Of a stretch of 64,000 bases of DNA, positions 39,001-50,700 are shown piece after piece (the stretch's first letter is position 1; every line of letters begins with the position of its first letter). The stretch is from Penelope pileata. Its lineage: Eukaryota > Chordata > Aves > Galliformes > Cracidae. A model generated the notes under the pieces. The model did not search any database, was not told the DNA's origin, and was given only the letters and a program-made list of their open reading frames with translations. The stretch is from NCBI GenBank assembly GCA_013396635.1, contig WBMW01000448.1, forward strand, positions 1 to 64,000. Reading direction: 5' to 3'. The position numbers and the translations under genes are program-made.

Positions 39001-41465
39001 AACATTATGGTTCCTAAAACTGTATCAGAGGAACAGTGGATGAGGGGCTTTTGACTATGAGGCTTAAGAATATCATAGCAGCATGGCTGCAGAGTGTGAT
39101 ACATGTCACCAAACTCTGTGGTTTTTTAAAAAAAGATGTCAATGAACTAGTGACCCCAAGCTTTCCCTGTAGTCAGCATGGGAAGAAACAGGCACCTTCA
39201 GGGAACAGTTCCTCTTTTCAGGTATCTGTTTGAAGCTGACAGGAACCATACTGTATAAGTACCTTCTTTGCTTTGAATATAAAGAGAGCCTAAAGGATCA
39301 GTTTAGGAATAGTTGCCACCAACTTTTGATGAGCTGAACCCTGTCCCTTCTGTTCACAGCGCTGGAACTGTAATTAAAATTGACTAAAGTTGGAAAACTT
39401 TGAAGCATTCACAAATTTTCTGAAGTCTTGCTAAACAGTAGTGTTTGAAAAAGGGCATAAAGATAACAAGATCATATGCTATGTAAAATGCTGCAATGGA
39501 AAGCAAACAAAAAGTTAGTGAAGGAATTATACATTACTGAGAAACTCACTTAGCACAATAAAGCTCAAGTCTTCATCTGCTATTTAAGGGTCATTTTCTG
39601 TTGTCTGCTTGTTTCTGAATTACTTCTAACAGTGTTACACTATAAAGCTTAAAAATTCCTCATGCCAATATAATTTTGTACTTACTAGGATTAATTTTGC
39701 TTCATGGGTAATGGTCCAGAAACAAGAAGTTTCTCACTATGTCTAACACAAAAGCATCTTAAATATTCAGAGAAATCTTCAGCGTTGTGCTACAGCAAGC
39801 ACTGGATGAGGACGCATTTTTCCCAGGTCAGAACACTCCAGCTAAATCTCTGATCCATTAAGAAGCCCACAGGAAAGCTCCATGCAGAGAAATTCTTGGC
39901 ATGTTACCCAAAAACATTAGAAGGCAAAGCCTGATAAACAGTCACGATTTGAAGTCTGGTGTCCTGAACCAGAGCAGGTTAGAAAGGCCTGCTCCAGATG
40001 AAGAAAATTAAAGGCCATGTTTATCTTTTTGCCAAAGAAAGCTTCAGTAATTCAAAAGCCCAGACTTTACAAAAACAATGTAGGTTTTTACTTCTCCTTC
40101 ATTCCCACAGAGATGCACTACCTTCTGCCATTTCAGTAAATCTCTCTCCTAATCCCTTCAAACATTAAACTAGTTGTCTGCGTAACCTCTCCTCCATGCC
40201 AGTGAATGTTGTCCTCTTGTAGTAACACTTGCAGGCTATATAAACTCTTTTCTGGGCTTGCCATCAAAGAGAACAAAAGGGAGAGACGGAAAAATATGAG
40301 AAGTATCTTCATAATAAATGACTGAATAAAGAAAATATACACAAGATGACCTTGTTTAGAGAACTGTGAGGGATATCATAGTTGACATCTAGTACTAAGC
40401 TTGTCGGAATCACAACTTCCCAGACCTGAAATTAATTTCTTCTTAAATAGTTTCCTTCTCTTTGCCAGTCCTTACATTCAAAAATGGAAACACAGCTTGG
40501 ATTTATGTCTTGCTTTATCTCTTTCTTTCTTAAGAAAGAATCTATTTACTTTTTTAGTTAAATGCTATCTGTGAAGTCACTAGAATAACCTGATCTACTT
40601 AAAGTAAAAACGTGTCCTTCATTTAAAAGTAAAATAAAATAAATAATAGGCTAGGTGCTTTATGACCAACTCAATTGCAGTAGGAGCGGAATCAGGACTT
40701 ATGCTGTTGTTGTTTCTTTTCTTTCCTGATGGCTGCACATAAAGGATGAATTTTCATGGACTTGGTTACAATTCCATTGTGCACATAAAGCACAATCTTC
40801 TTAAGATGTAAAACATAACACAAGAGAACTACTCTGGCTGGTATTAGAAAAGCACCTCTGTCAGAATTCTATTAACTTCTATAGAAGAAAAACATACTGC
40901 AATTGCCCGAATTTATGCCTCTCTGCGTTTCATTACAGGAGTCCACAATACATCTGCAAATATTGTCCAAATCTCTGAATCATCTTGTAAACAAGGTGAT
41001 TTTATCTTCAACAGCAACCTAACCCACTGTAGTATATAATGACAGTATAAATAAGCTATAAACATGCACACGCTAATGATGGAAGCAAGGAAAGCAGCGT
41101 ACTGGAAAGATTACTGGATAAAAGAATCTGCATAATGAGATGAAAATAAATAGTGGGTCATCTCAGAACAGCATGCTCAGAGCACAGAATTTGCTGCTTG
41201 CAGCAGGCAAGTTTTCCTTGACTGGTGACAAGTTGATAAAGCACAATCCTTTTACAATTCAACAACACATAGTTGACAAAATATTCTATAAAACCTTAAG
41301 TTAACTGTGTTTGTTGCCTGTGCAAGCGATAAGGTATCACAGTTGACAATACTGGAAAAAGTTTACAACTGCAGAACTAGATGCTCTTTCTTCAACTTCA
41401 TAGTTTCTGCTCAGGTGTGTTCCTTTCCCCACCGCATGGCTGGGTACGCGCTGGATTTTATGAAT
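36051..41465. other. Intergenic, no gene seen
   Basis: AT-rich unique DNA. The 140-codon frame at 37489-37911 is lysine-rich because the strand is purine-rich, has no motif, and ends without any nearby splice or poly(A) logic. I recognise no repeat families here. Confidence 0.7.
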
Positions 41466-41467
41466 TA

Positions 41468-41976
41468 TGTGGGTCGCTCCAAAAGTAATGCCTCCTATTA
41501 CTTTTCATGGAAACTACAACAGACACAAAGAGCACAATACAGCAAATTCTCAGCTACAAAACACTATTTTTCAACATAGTCACCATCTTTAGTTATGCAT
41601 TTTTACCTGCGATGAAGAAGAGCCTGCATGCCACGCTCATAAACATCTTCATGGCCGCCTGGAATGTGGCTTGTCTTTCACGTGGCTGTTATCATTGCTG
41701 AAACGCACCGTTCACCGCCTCACTGTGCTCACATCCACTGTTTGATCTCCATAAATGTTCAGGAAGCATCGATGAATGTCCCTGGGTGCCATTTTTTCTG
41801 CATGGAGGACGCCATTGTGTCCGAGTGCCCCTCTGCTGCCATCTGTCTCACAGCAACAACATGAAATGGAATATTGGTGGGAAGGTTCAACCTCTACTGC
41901 CACACCACCAACATCTGCCTCTGACATTGTGGGCCAACATCATAAATAGGAGGCATTACTTTCAGAGAAGGCCTCG
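41468..41976 (-). mobile_element. Galluhop-like mariner transposon with internal deletion (509 bp)
   Basis: Terminal inverted repeats read TGTGGGTCGCTCCAAAAGTAATG... at the left and, on the other strand, CGAGGCCTTCTCTGAAAGTAATG... at the right. The inner 18 bases AAAGTAATGCCTCCTATT match exactly. TA dinucleotides flank both ends (41466-41467 and 41977-41978), as expected for Tc1/mariner. The coding strand is minus: the transposase N-terminus is readable and the C-terminal end lies at the left, but the catalytic middle is missing. The full element is about 1.2-1.3 kb, so this is a non-autonomous deletion copy. Galluhop was described from chicken, which supports a galliform source. Confidence 0.9.
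41712..41927 (-). pseudogene. Mariner transposase N-terminal remnant
   Basis: An open stretch on the minus strand contains APRDIHRCFLNIYGDQTVDV followed by STVRR. This is the helix-turn-helix DNA-binding start of a mariner transposase. The frame ends shortly after this motif, at the internal deletion, so the DDD catalytic domain is absent. Confidence 0.8.
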
Positions 41977-42444
41977 TATGTAGTATATTATGCTGCTACT
42001 TCTGTTAAAAATGAGAAAATAGAATCTGTAAATGTTAGGAGGGTAAAAAGATAAGGCAACTCAATCACAGCCAACACTCTCAGTCTGAGCAGCCAGGGCA
42101 TCAAAATGCAGCAGGTCATAGCTCCAGAATACAGAAACTTTAGCGTAGAAAGGTGCAAACAGAATTTCAGCTTCTGCAACAAAAACAATCTAGCGGTAAC
42201 GCAGTGCTATTGTTTCCTTTCCAGAAGGCTGAATTCCCCCCAAAATGTTCTCAGCAGAGCAACCAGCAGAGAACCATGTTCTCATCAAAATCTACGAGAG
42301 AAAGGAAGCTGACTTCCATGACATTGCATTTCATTCAGGAAATGAAAGCTGAGCTTGAATTCATGATTATGTTTGAAATACTATGCTGAAGGCCTACATA
42401 TGGAAGGAATTGTAGAAATTATATCCACTAATACCATACACATT

Positions 42445-43191
42445 TAGGTTAGGGGCTGACCTTTTGGAGAGGAGCTCTGCACAGGAGGACCTGAATGTCC
42501 CGGTGGAGAAGAGGCTGGCCATGAGCCAGCAGTGTGCCCTGGTGGCCAAGAAGGCCAATGGTATCCTGAGGTGCACTAAAAAGAGCATGGCTAGCAGGTC
42601 GAAGGAGGTGATCCTCCCCCTCTACTCTGCCCTGGTGAGGTCATATCTGGAGTACTGTGTGCAATCCTGGGCTCCTGAGTTCAAGAAAGACAAGGAACTT
42701 CTAGAGAGAGTCCAGAGGAGGGCCACAGGGATATTTGAGGCCTGGGGCATCTCCCTTATGAGGAAAGGCTGAACGACCTTGGACTGTTCAGCCTGGAGAA
42801 GACTGAGAGGGGATCTGATCAATGCTTATAACTATCTAAAGTGTGCAAGTCAAGTGGATGGGGCCAGACTCTTTTTGGTAGTGACCAATGACAGAAAAAG
42901 GGGCAATGGGTACAAACTGGAACATATGAAGTTTCATACCAACATGAAGGAAGAACTTCTTTAGTGGCTTTAAACTGAAAGAGGGGAGATTTAGTTTAGA
43001 TGTTTGGAATTCTTTTCTCAAAGAGTGGTAAGGCACTGGCACAGCTGCCCAGAGAAGCTGTGTATGCCCCAGCTTCTGGGATGGGCGTGATGCGGTGGGA
43101 GGCAACCCTGACCATGGCAGAGGGATTGGAGCTAGATGATCTTTAATGTTCCTTCCAACCTAAGCTATTTTGTGATTCTGTATTCTATGAT
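42445..43191 (+). mobile_element. CR1 LINE, ORF2 end plus complete 3' end
   Basis: It begins in the late ORF2 segment (GGAGAGGAGCTCTGCACAGG) and proceeds through the reverse transcriptase tail and the CR1 3' UTR. It finishes with TTGTGATTCTGTATTCTATGAT, the typical CR1 3' terminus. It is + strand and among the youngest-looking CR1 copies here. Confidence 0.93.
42464..42772 (+). pseudogene. CR1 ORF2 C-terminal remnant
   Basis: An open stretch of 102 codons reads EDLNVPVEKRLAMSQQCALV, then KKANGILRCTKKSMASRSKE, then LVRSYLEYCVQSWAPEFKKD and LLERVQRRAT. This is the C-terminal end of the CR1 reverse transcriptase. Endonuclease and catalytic domains are missing because of 5' truncation, and a frame change follows the RRAT motif. 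Confidence 0.88.
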
Positions 43192-43204
43192 ACCGTGAGT
43201 GTGA

Positions 43205-43383
43205 CAGAGCACTGGCACAGGCTGCCCAGAGAGGTTGTGGAGTCTCCTTCTCTGGAGATATTCAAGACCCACCTGGATGCTTTCCTGTGTAATCTGCTGT
43301 AGGGAACCTGCTTTAGCAGGGGGAGGTGGACTAGATGATCTCCAAAGGTTCCTCCCAGCCCCTGTGATTCTGTGAGTCTGTGA
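43205..43383 (+). mobile_element. CR1 LINE 3' fragment
   Basis: CAGAGCACTGGCACAGGCTG to CCTGTGATTCTGTGAGTCTG is a second, short CR1 3' UTR lying directly downstream of the previous copy and on the same strand. It contains the landmark GGACTAGATGATCTCCAAAGG. The two may be independent 5'-truncated insertions at the same site. Confidence 0.9.
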
Positions 43384-45694
43384 AATAGTTATCAAGTGAA
43401 ATCATTATCCCATGCTTCCCTATGAAACTCATGTCAGCTCTGCTTCCTACTCTGCTGTGTCAGCTCAGTCCTTTACCTGAGCTGATTCAATGTTCTGAGC
43501 CCACAGGGAAACATCCGCAACTTTTGCTGCTTTGAACTGGCTGACAGGAAGATCCAGGGAGAAACAAAGCAAGAACAAAGAGCACCGAGCAGGCAGAATG
43601 GCAAGAACAGAGACTGAGGCAGAAGAGAGGAGAAAAATATTGTTTGGGGCATGGAAGAAAACTTTGCTGAGTGCCAAGACTTAATTTTCTGTGTACCTGC
43701 TTAAAGGCTTAATCCAGTGCTTTTTAAGCAAAGATTCTTGGAAACGAAATGTTCCTTGTTCAGTCAGGAACTGGCAAAGCTAAAAGCACACTTTGCACGT
43801 GAGAGATTTTATTGCATTTCCAAAAAATTCAGATTTGATACTTTCATAGAGTTCTCACAACAGATGTTTTTGTGGTAATCTTCCTCTGCACAGACATTTG
43901 TTTTGTAGCACAGAAAGGGGTGTTCTTCTAATGGCAGGTGCGCTCATAAATCTTACAAATACACATGAGAGATAAATGATTTTAAGACCTAGCAGAAACA
44001 AGGGAGATGTTTTTCAAAAACACAAACACTGTAGCTTAATTTTTATGGCCGAACTCTGAACTGTGGCCACATTTATTTGTTGCTAGATGAGAAGAAAATT
44101 GTGATTCTCAGTTCTGTATCACAGAGCTGCTCTAATTGAATACTCACCAACATATTGTAGCCAACAGGGACTGTAAGCAGGGAAAATAGGAACCAAAGGA
44201 GGAAAAAGAAGTGGGCTAAGTAGCATTGCTTTGAAACACAGTTCTCTGGTATATTTACTCTACATTGTCCTTAACTCTGTTGAAAGTAGGTACAAAATAC
44301 TATCGAAGAGCTTTTTTCCATCACCTTATATATAATTAAAATAATTATGGTAATTAATTATGGCAACTCAAAAAATGTTCATTAGGAAGTTGGATTCGTA
44401 CTACAAGTATATAGGAAATAATTACTTTGGCATAGGATGTAACTGCTCGAGAAACAAATACCTCCCTCCACCACCCCTTTTAATTTTATATGTTCCATCT
44501 CATTTCAATAGTTGCTCCTTGTAGGATAATTTTACCCTTTGGTATGAGAAGAAATATCATCTGATGACGGCAGTTGAACAGTGGCCGATAGATCTTTGTA
44601 AGGTAAATTTCTTGTACATTTACATCCCACTTCTTTTCCTATTCTCTGTATTGCCACTTTCGACACAACTAAACGAGGTCCATCCAGGTGACAATCCTTT
44701 ACAGATGTCTGCGATGAACAGCTCCCCTGCATTGCAGTACTCATCTCTCTTGCAATGCTAGAAGGATTGCAAGAGAGATAAGGATTAAATCTAAAAGGAT
44801 TTCCCTAAAGTGCTATCAAAGGTATTTTAATTCACCTCAGTCCCATTTTAGCATTCAGAGGGATATATATTTTGTTGTTTTCTGGGGACTTATTTTGTGC
44901 ATTTTCCTGACTTAAATGCTCTCTGCTGCAATAATGTGTTTGCAAATTGCCAAAGACCCCAATGGTTTTGACTGCTTAAATTGTCATTCTGTCTGCAATC
45001 TATACAGCTACAAAAAGCAAAGCTATCTCATTGCTATCACACAACACATGGCAATAGACATGTATAGCTTTAAGTGTACCTAAATAAGAGCTGTAAGGAA
45101 TACAAATTGAATAAAGAATTCCAGCTTCTTTTCTGGTTTCAGTCATGTGGAGAAAAGAAGGAAGATTTCATTGGGAATGGATTTGTTTTTCTTGAGTTGA
45201 GGACAACATTGTTGTGCATAAACCCATTAGTGAGATACAGTCGCCTCTAATTCATCCGTGGCTTGTTTGCAGGTGGGACACCAAGCTCCATTAATTCTCC
45301 AAGCTGAAAGAGAAAAATCACATGCATCATTCTGCCTTTATTCATCGTAAATTCACAGAAAAAGAACACTGTTATCTTTCTAAAAAGGTTTAGACAGCAC
45401 AATAAAATTACAAATTTCCAGCACTGAAGAGGTCTTGTTTTTATAAAAGCATTTGGATTCCTGATTAAAGATACTGGCTCTGAAATTATCTACAAATAAG
45501 GATATTATCATACTCTTGATGCCTGCACAGGACACAGCTCCACAGTATCTTAAGCTGTCTTAATGTGGAATGCAACACCACTGAGGACCAGGTGTGCTTC
45601 CTCACATCCTTCTTTGTGCCGATTCAGAAAGAAAACTAGATGAAAACCACCTAAATAGATTTTTTTTTCCCCAAATCACTTTCCTGAAATGACT
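43384..45694. other. Intergenic, no gene seen
   Basis: Unique sequence between CR1 and the hAT relic, with an A/T palindromic patch near 44330-44370. No gene, RNA or repeat family recognised. Confidence 0.7.
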
Positions 45695-45702
45695 CTCTAC
45701 CT

Positions 45703-46604
45703 CAGGCATGCCTAACTTGCAGCCCGTGGGCCACATGCAGCCCAGCACAGCTCGTACTGCAGCCCAGGCCCTGCCATCACCGCGTTGAGGCAGTGCCCCT
45801 TCCCCACTGAGTGGCCCAACCCGGCCCCCGGCACACACCCATTGCTCAGAAACAACCAAACATCAATGTGTGATTGGCACTGTCTGACCTGAAACCAGGA
45901 CACAGGGAGGGTGCAGTGCAGCGCTAACTCAAGTTATGGAAAATAATGTTGTGCATTTTGATACGTTGGCAAAACACAGTCCTGTTAACAGCAAAAAACA
46001 GGCAGCATTGCTTTCCATTTTGATAAAGGAATTGAGAATAGCTTTCAAGATTGCTGAAAAAATCATCAAATTTTTGGTATATTTGTGACTCCATTTTCAG
46101 TCAACATAAATACAGTACCTGCAAATTTTCAAATGGAATGTGTAGACTTACAATCAGACATTCAACTCAAAGGTAAATCTGTTCATGTGTCTTTACTAGA
46201 CTTTGATAAGACCTCTCTCACCAGAGAGAAATATCCCTCGCTGTACAGTCACACCTTACTCATGTCATTGCTTTTTGGCAGTACGTACATTTGTGAACAG
46301 CTATTTTCACAGATGAAGCACAAGGAAGAGTAAAATTTCATCAAAATCTCTGACGAACACCTTGAGAACTCACTAAGAATTGCAACTGCTTCCATCAAAC
46401 CAGGTTGACGCATTAGTTTCACAAAAACAAGGTCAAATATCCCACTAGTTTTGCTTTTGTTACTTTTTTATGTTTTAATAAAATAAAATAAAAAAAGTGT
46501 TGTTAGTTATACACATTAACTATATTTTATATTTGATATGTGGCCCAAGACGATTCCTCTTCTCTCAGTGCAGCCCAGGCAAGCCAAAAGGTTGGACACC
46601 CATG
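45703..46604 (+). mobile_element. hAT-Charlie-type DNA transposon relic (902 bp)
   Basis: The left end CAGGCATGCCTAACTT and the complement of the right end CATGGGTGTCCAACCTT form an imperfect terminal inverted repeat. Flanks are CTCTACCT (45695-45702) and TTCTACCT (46605-46612), an 8-bp target duplication with one mismatch, as hAT elements make. Inside, the + strand encodes pieces of the hAT C-terminal dimerisation domain, including FGSTYICEQLFSQMKH near 46262-46321 and, in another frame, SDEHLENSLRIATASIKP near 46350-46404. The N-terminal and catalytic parts are largely missing. The element is an old, inactive fossil. Confidence 0.85.
46085..46333 (+). pseudogene. hAT transposase C-terminal remnant
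   Basis: An 82-codon open frame ends in LLFGSTYICEQLFSQMKHKE, the conserved hATC motif seen in Charlie transposases and in host proteins derived from them, such as GTF2IRD2. A small deletion shifts frame after MKH, and the domain continues in another frame downstream. No start or catalytic region is intact. Confidence 0.8.
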
Positions 46605-47691
46605 TTCTACCTGGTCACAAGTACGGCATATGGTACACGTGTACTCTGACCAGCTGTAACCAAGTAAACTTGGGTACTAAAAACAGTCAACAGCATGAAG
46701 ATTTGCGTGTATTTATTCCCTCAGAAGAAAAATCCTTACAGTGAAAGGCAAGAAATGAAGTTCTAAAAGGCTGGTTCGTTTCACACCTGTGTTAATGACC
46801 TTGGTACAGAAAATAGTGATGCATTAATGAAAGCTGCAGACGACAGAGTTGTGTAAAACTAAACCACAATGTTATAGGAAAATAACTACCTTGTTTTGAA
46901 GAGGCCTATAGTAAGTACAGGATGACACCTTGCTACACAAAATGTTACACGCTCCGAGATGATCATTTTCTGCTTATGGTGCGATCTCTTCAAAGCAGGG
47001 CAGTGAAGAGCAACGTGATCATTAATGGAGGACAAAATAACGCAACATAGTTGTGAAAGACAGACACAGTAGCATAAAGCTAAAAGCACGAGACAAGGGG
47101 AAATATTACTGTCATTGCACAAGGTATTATTTTTTTATTTGAATTTATTCTGAGCGCTGAAGCGGACAGCAGCCGGGGCGGGTCCGCACCCATCCTCCCC
47201 GGATACCGCCACCGGCACCGGCGGAGCACTGCGGGCTGTGCCTGACAGACCCGAAGCCTCAGGTAACCAAACCCCAGCGCCGGCCTCCCCTACACGTGTA
47301 CACACACGCGCATTCACGCAGATGCGCTCATCCGGCCGCACACCTGACGCCCGTCCCGCGGCCGGACAGCAGCACCAGCCCCGCCCTCACCCCACACCAC
47401 CGCCCCCTTCCCCTCAGGCCCCGCCCGGAGCGCGGCGCCGCCAGCGCCTGGGTCCTACCTACACCGCGGGACAGCCGCTGCTGCCGCCTCACTGGAAATC
47501 CCCACCCCTCTTCCCATTTCACCTCGTCCACCCTCAGATTCTCCCCTTTCAGCGCTGCCGGGGCGTTGAGACAGAGTGACCTCGCTCGCTGCCCCGCAGC
47601 TGCTGGAGGCGCGTTTTTAACTTTCACGTTTCGCTCAGGCGCGCCGCAGGCAGCTCAGCAGCGAAAGGGGCCGCGAAGGCCCCCGCGAGGC

Positions 47692-47699
47692 TGACGTGG
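47692..47699 (+). promoter_or_regulatory. UPR element-like motif TGACGTGG
   Basis: The octamer TGACGTGG sits 30 bp before the split ATG of UFM1. It matches the UPRE core TGACGTG(G/A) recognised by XBP1 and ATF6, and also contains the ACGT core used by CREB/ATF factors. UFM1-system genes are known to respond to ER stress, so the location is plausible. It could lie in the 5' UTR or just upstream of the transcription start. An eight-base match in GC-rich DNA can also be chance. Confidence 0.45.
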
Positions 47700-47728
47700 C
47701 GGCGGGGAGCGGCGGTGGCGGCACCATC

Positions 47729-50700
47729 ATGTGAGTGAGGGAGGGGAGCGACCCCCGCCCGAATCCCCGTCCTCAGGGCAGCTCTAACTCTGCTTTCTCC
47801 TCGCTCTCCCCAGGTCGAAGGTCACCTTTAAAGTGACGCTCACCTCGGACCCGCGGCTGCCCTACAAAGTGTGAGTGCGGGGCCGAGCTGCGGTGCTGCT
47901 GCGTGAGGCGGCCGAGGGCCGTGGGAGGCGGCGGCAGCGCGGGGCCTTCGGCTCTGTGCCGTGTCACCGTCCCCGCGGGGGAGCGGCGCGAGTGTCTGTG
48001 CGGGGCCTCGTGGGCTCCGGGCTGTGCCTCCCGTCCGGTGCGCTCAGCCCTGGCAGGAGCGCCTCCGCTGTAAGGGGCGTTGTCATCGGCGGTTGGATGA
48101 GTGGGAGCCCATCGAGGGTTGTGTTAGCCGTTCTATAGTCCGTGTTTGAACTGTGGTTTCAGGCTCAGCGTGCCGGAAAGCACCCCGTTCACTGCCGTGC
48201 TGAAGTTTGCTGCGGAAGAAGTAAGTAGGAAGTTCTTCTCTCGATTTCTTGAGTGTTCCTGAAAGCAAAAGGTTTTTAGTTGTAAAATGCAGCGCTTAGT
48301 TCAGCGCAGGAAAAACGCTGTTGTTAGGTACCCATGGACACAGGCTTTAGTGACATCAGTGGAGCTGTCAGTACATCTGGAATCTTTGATTCAGCAGTTG
48401 TTAATGCAGTTTGCACACTTCCTGGTCTTTTTCATGATTAAACTAAACAATTTTGTATCAATAATATAGAAAATAGTGAACATAATTACAAATTTCTGCC
48501 ATTGCCTGTTTATATTTTCAATTAGTTATCATAAAATCATAGAGTGGCCTGGGTTGGAAGGGACGTCAAAGATAATCAAGTCCCAACCCCCTGCAGCAGG
48601 CAGGGCTGCCACCCACCAGATCAGGTTGCCCAGGGCCCCACCCAACATGGCCTTGAGCACCTCCAGGGATGGGGCATCCACAGCCTCACTGAGCAGCTGT
48701 TCCAGGGCCTCACCACTCTTTCATTGAAAAAATTCTCCAACATCTAAGCTAAATCTCCCCTGCTTTAGTTTAAAGCCATTCTCCCTTGTCCTATCACTAT
48801 CTACCTGTGCAAAAAGTTGATTTCACTCCTGTTTATAATCTCTCTTTAAGTACTGGAAGGCTGCAATGAGGTCTCCCTGCAGCCTTTTCCGGCTGAACAA
48901 GCCCAGCTCCCTCAGCCTGTCTTCATACGGGAGGTGCTCCAGCCCTCAGATCATCTATGTGGCCCTCCTCTGAACCCTCTCCAAAAGCTCCACATCGTTT
49001 CTGTGTCAGAGGCCCCAGACCTGGATGCAGTACTCCATATGGGGCCTCACGAGGAGCAGAGTAGGGAGGGACAGTCACCTCCCTGTCCCTGCTGGCCACC
49101 CCTCTTCCGATGCAGCCCAGGATGCTGTTGGCCTTCTGGGCTGATACTGTTGACCTTCTGGACTGATGAAGAATATCCAGAGTATTCTTTAAAAATTATA
49201 AAGAATTTTTTTAACTCATCTCACATTCAGTTCCAGTAACCATTGATTTTGGAATACATAGAGTTTCTGATTGTGAAAAGTAACTGAGGTTTGGCATATT
49301 GGCTAGGTTCAAAAAACAGATGCTAGTGCTCCTTGCATTCTTAGGTTCTGTATGTTTAGTTTCTCACATGGGATCCAAAATCCAGAAATAAATTACCTAT
49401 GTGAGGTATTTGAGGAGGTGTATCCTGTTTGTTTCAGATGAAATGTATGAGCATTAAGAAACACTGGTTTAGAAATTAAACAGTAAAATGAGATGTTCAA
49501 AGGCATGATGGCTTTTCTTGCCTAGTCAGCAGAAAGATTGACCTGACAGTCTGCTCTGACAGTCCGCTATCTGACTTTTTCTAAAAACTTGGGGAATCTT
49601 AGATTATTTAAAATTTTATTTGTTAAAGCATTGGAATTCTGATAAAATAAGTAATTAGGAAGGATAATGGACAGCAGTTATACCACTATGTGACAGAAAT
49701 TCTTAACAGAAACTCGACTTATGTGAAGGTGGAGGGGGGTTGTGGGTTGTTTATTTGATGTAACGTTACTTGAACAGAATAATACACATAATAAAAAAAG
49801 GCCTTTAGATACACTTGCTGATACAGTGGCTTTTTTTTTCAATGTTTTCCTTCCATTTTTTTTAAAGTCTCAATGAATGCAGCTGTGCCCACACAACCCA
49901 CACTGGACTGAGAAGTGCAGCAGAACTCTGACGTGGGATTCCCACTGTAACTGTGAGCTGCTTCCAGAAGGGACGGTCCTGTGCCACCTCCCTCCCTCTT
50001 TGTTACAGATTCCTGCCACTTCATCTATGCAGAGTGGAAGGTGCAGTGGAGCTGCATACTGAGTTGTTCAAACTGGATAATTAACTGAAGGGTCTCCCTT
50101 GGTGTTTCTTTGCTTTATCAGTTAGTGAGTTTCCTTTGTTGGCTGTATGGGGCTCAGCTTTACCACTCACATCTGCAGGTAGCTCAAGTTGGTGTTAAGT
50201 GGTGCATCTTCCAAAACCAATCCTAACTGCTGCTTGCTTCTCTTGCCCCCCTCTGTCTCTCACTGACAGAGTCATCTCAGAAGCGTAGTGTGCATTCAGA
50301 GTAAACTATTTTTTCATCGGTGGATTAGTCTTCACACTCATAATCTGGATTCCTGCCACAGATGCATGATATTAACACTGGTGTGAGGGAACAGGAAAGA
50401 CTGGGAACTGAGTAGTTGGAGACACCAGCAGAGAGTTGCCACATCTGATGAGAGGGTTGCCCTCAAACTTTAATTTTACATACTGGACCTTAAGTGGAAC
50501 TGCAGTGTTAGCTGGTGATAGGGTCTTCATAGGGTGGTTTTAGAAAATAATTCATTATGTAAATATTGACATTTGAGTAAGCCGTGCTTTTAGTTGGTGT
50601 GCAGATTTTGAGCATCCATGGGAGTTTTGCTGATTGACTCCAGAACATTCTGGATCAGCAACTTTTTGTAGAGTAAATGCAGAGTTTTGGAGGCCCAGAA

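Larger units (their letters stand above)
47150..48120. promoter_or_regulatory. UFM1: CpG-island promoter of UFM1
   Basis: This is the only sustained CpG-dense, GC-rich stretch in the window. It starts about 580 bp upstream of the UFM1 initiator codon and runs through exon 1, exon 2 and most of intron 2. Sp1-type GC boxes are visible at 47175-47182, 47378-47386 and 47418-47426. I see no TATA box near the first exon, which fits a housekeeping promoter with dispersed starts. The exact transcription start cannot be fixed from sequence. Several long open frames here on both strands are what GC-rich DNA gives by chance. No partner gene on the minus strand is recognisable, so I have no evidence for a bidirectional promoter. 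Confidence 0.85.

Noticed and set aside
47296..47694. 132-codon and other long frames in the CpG island
   Set aside because: Pro/Arg/Ala-rich translations on both strands are typical of GC-rich promoter DNA. They resemble no protein family, and UFM1 explains the island.
49839..50062. Opposed 61-codon frames in UFM1 intron 3
   Set aside because: Short, on both strands at once, with no consensus splice sites to join them to UFM1.
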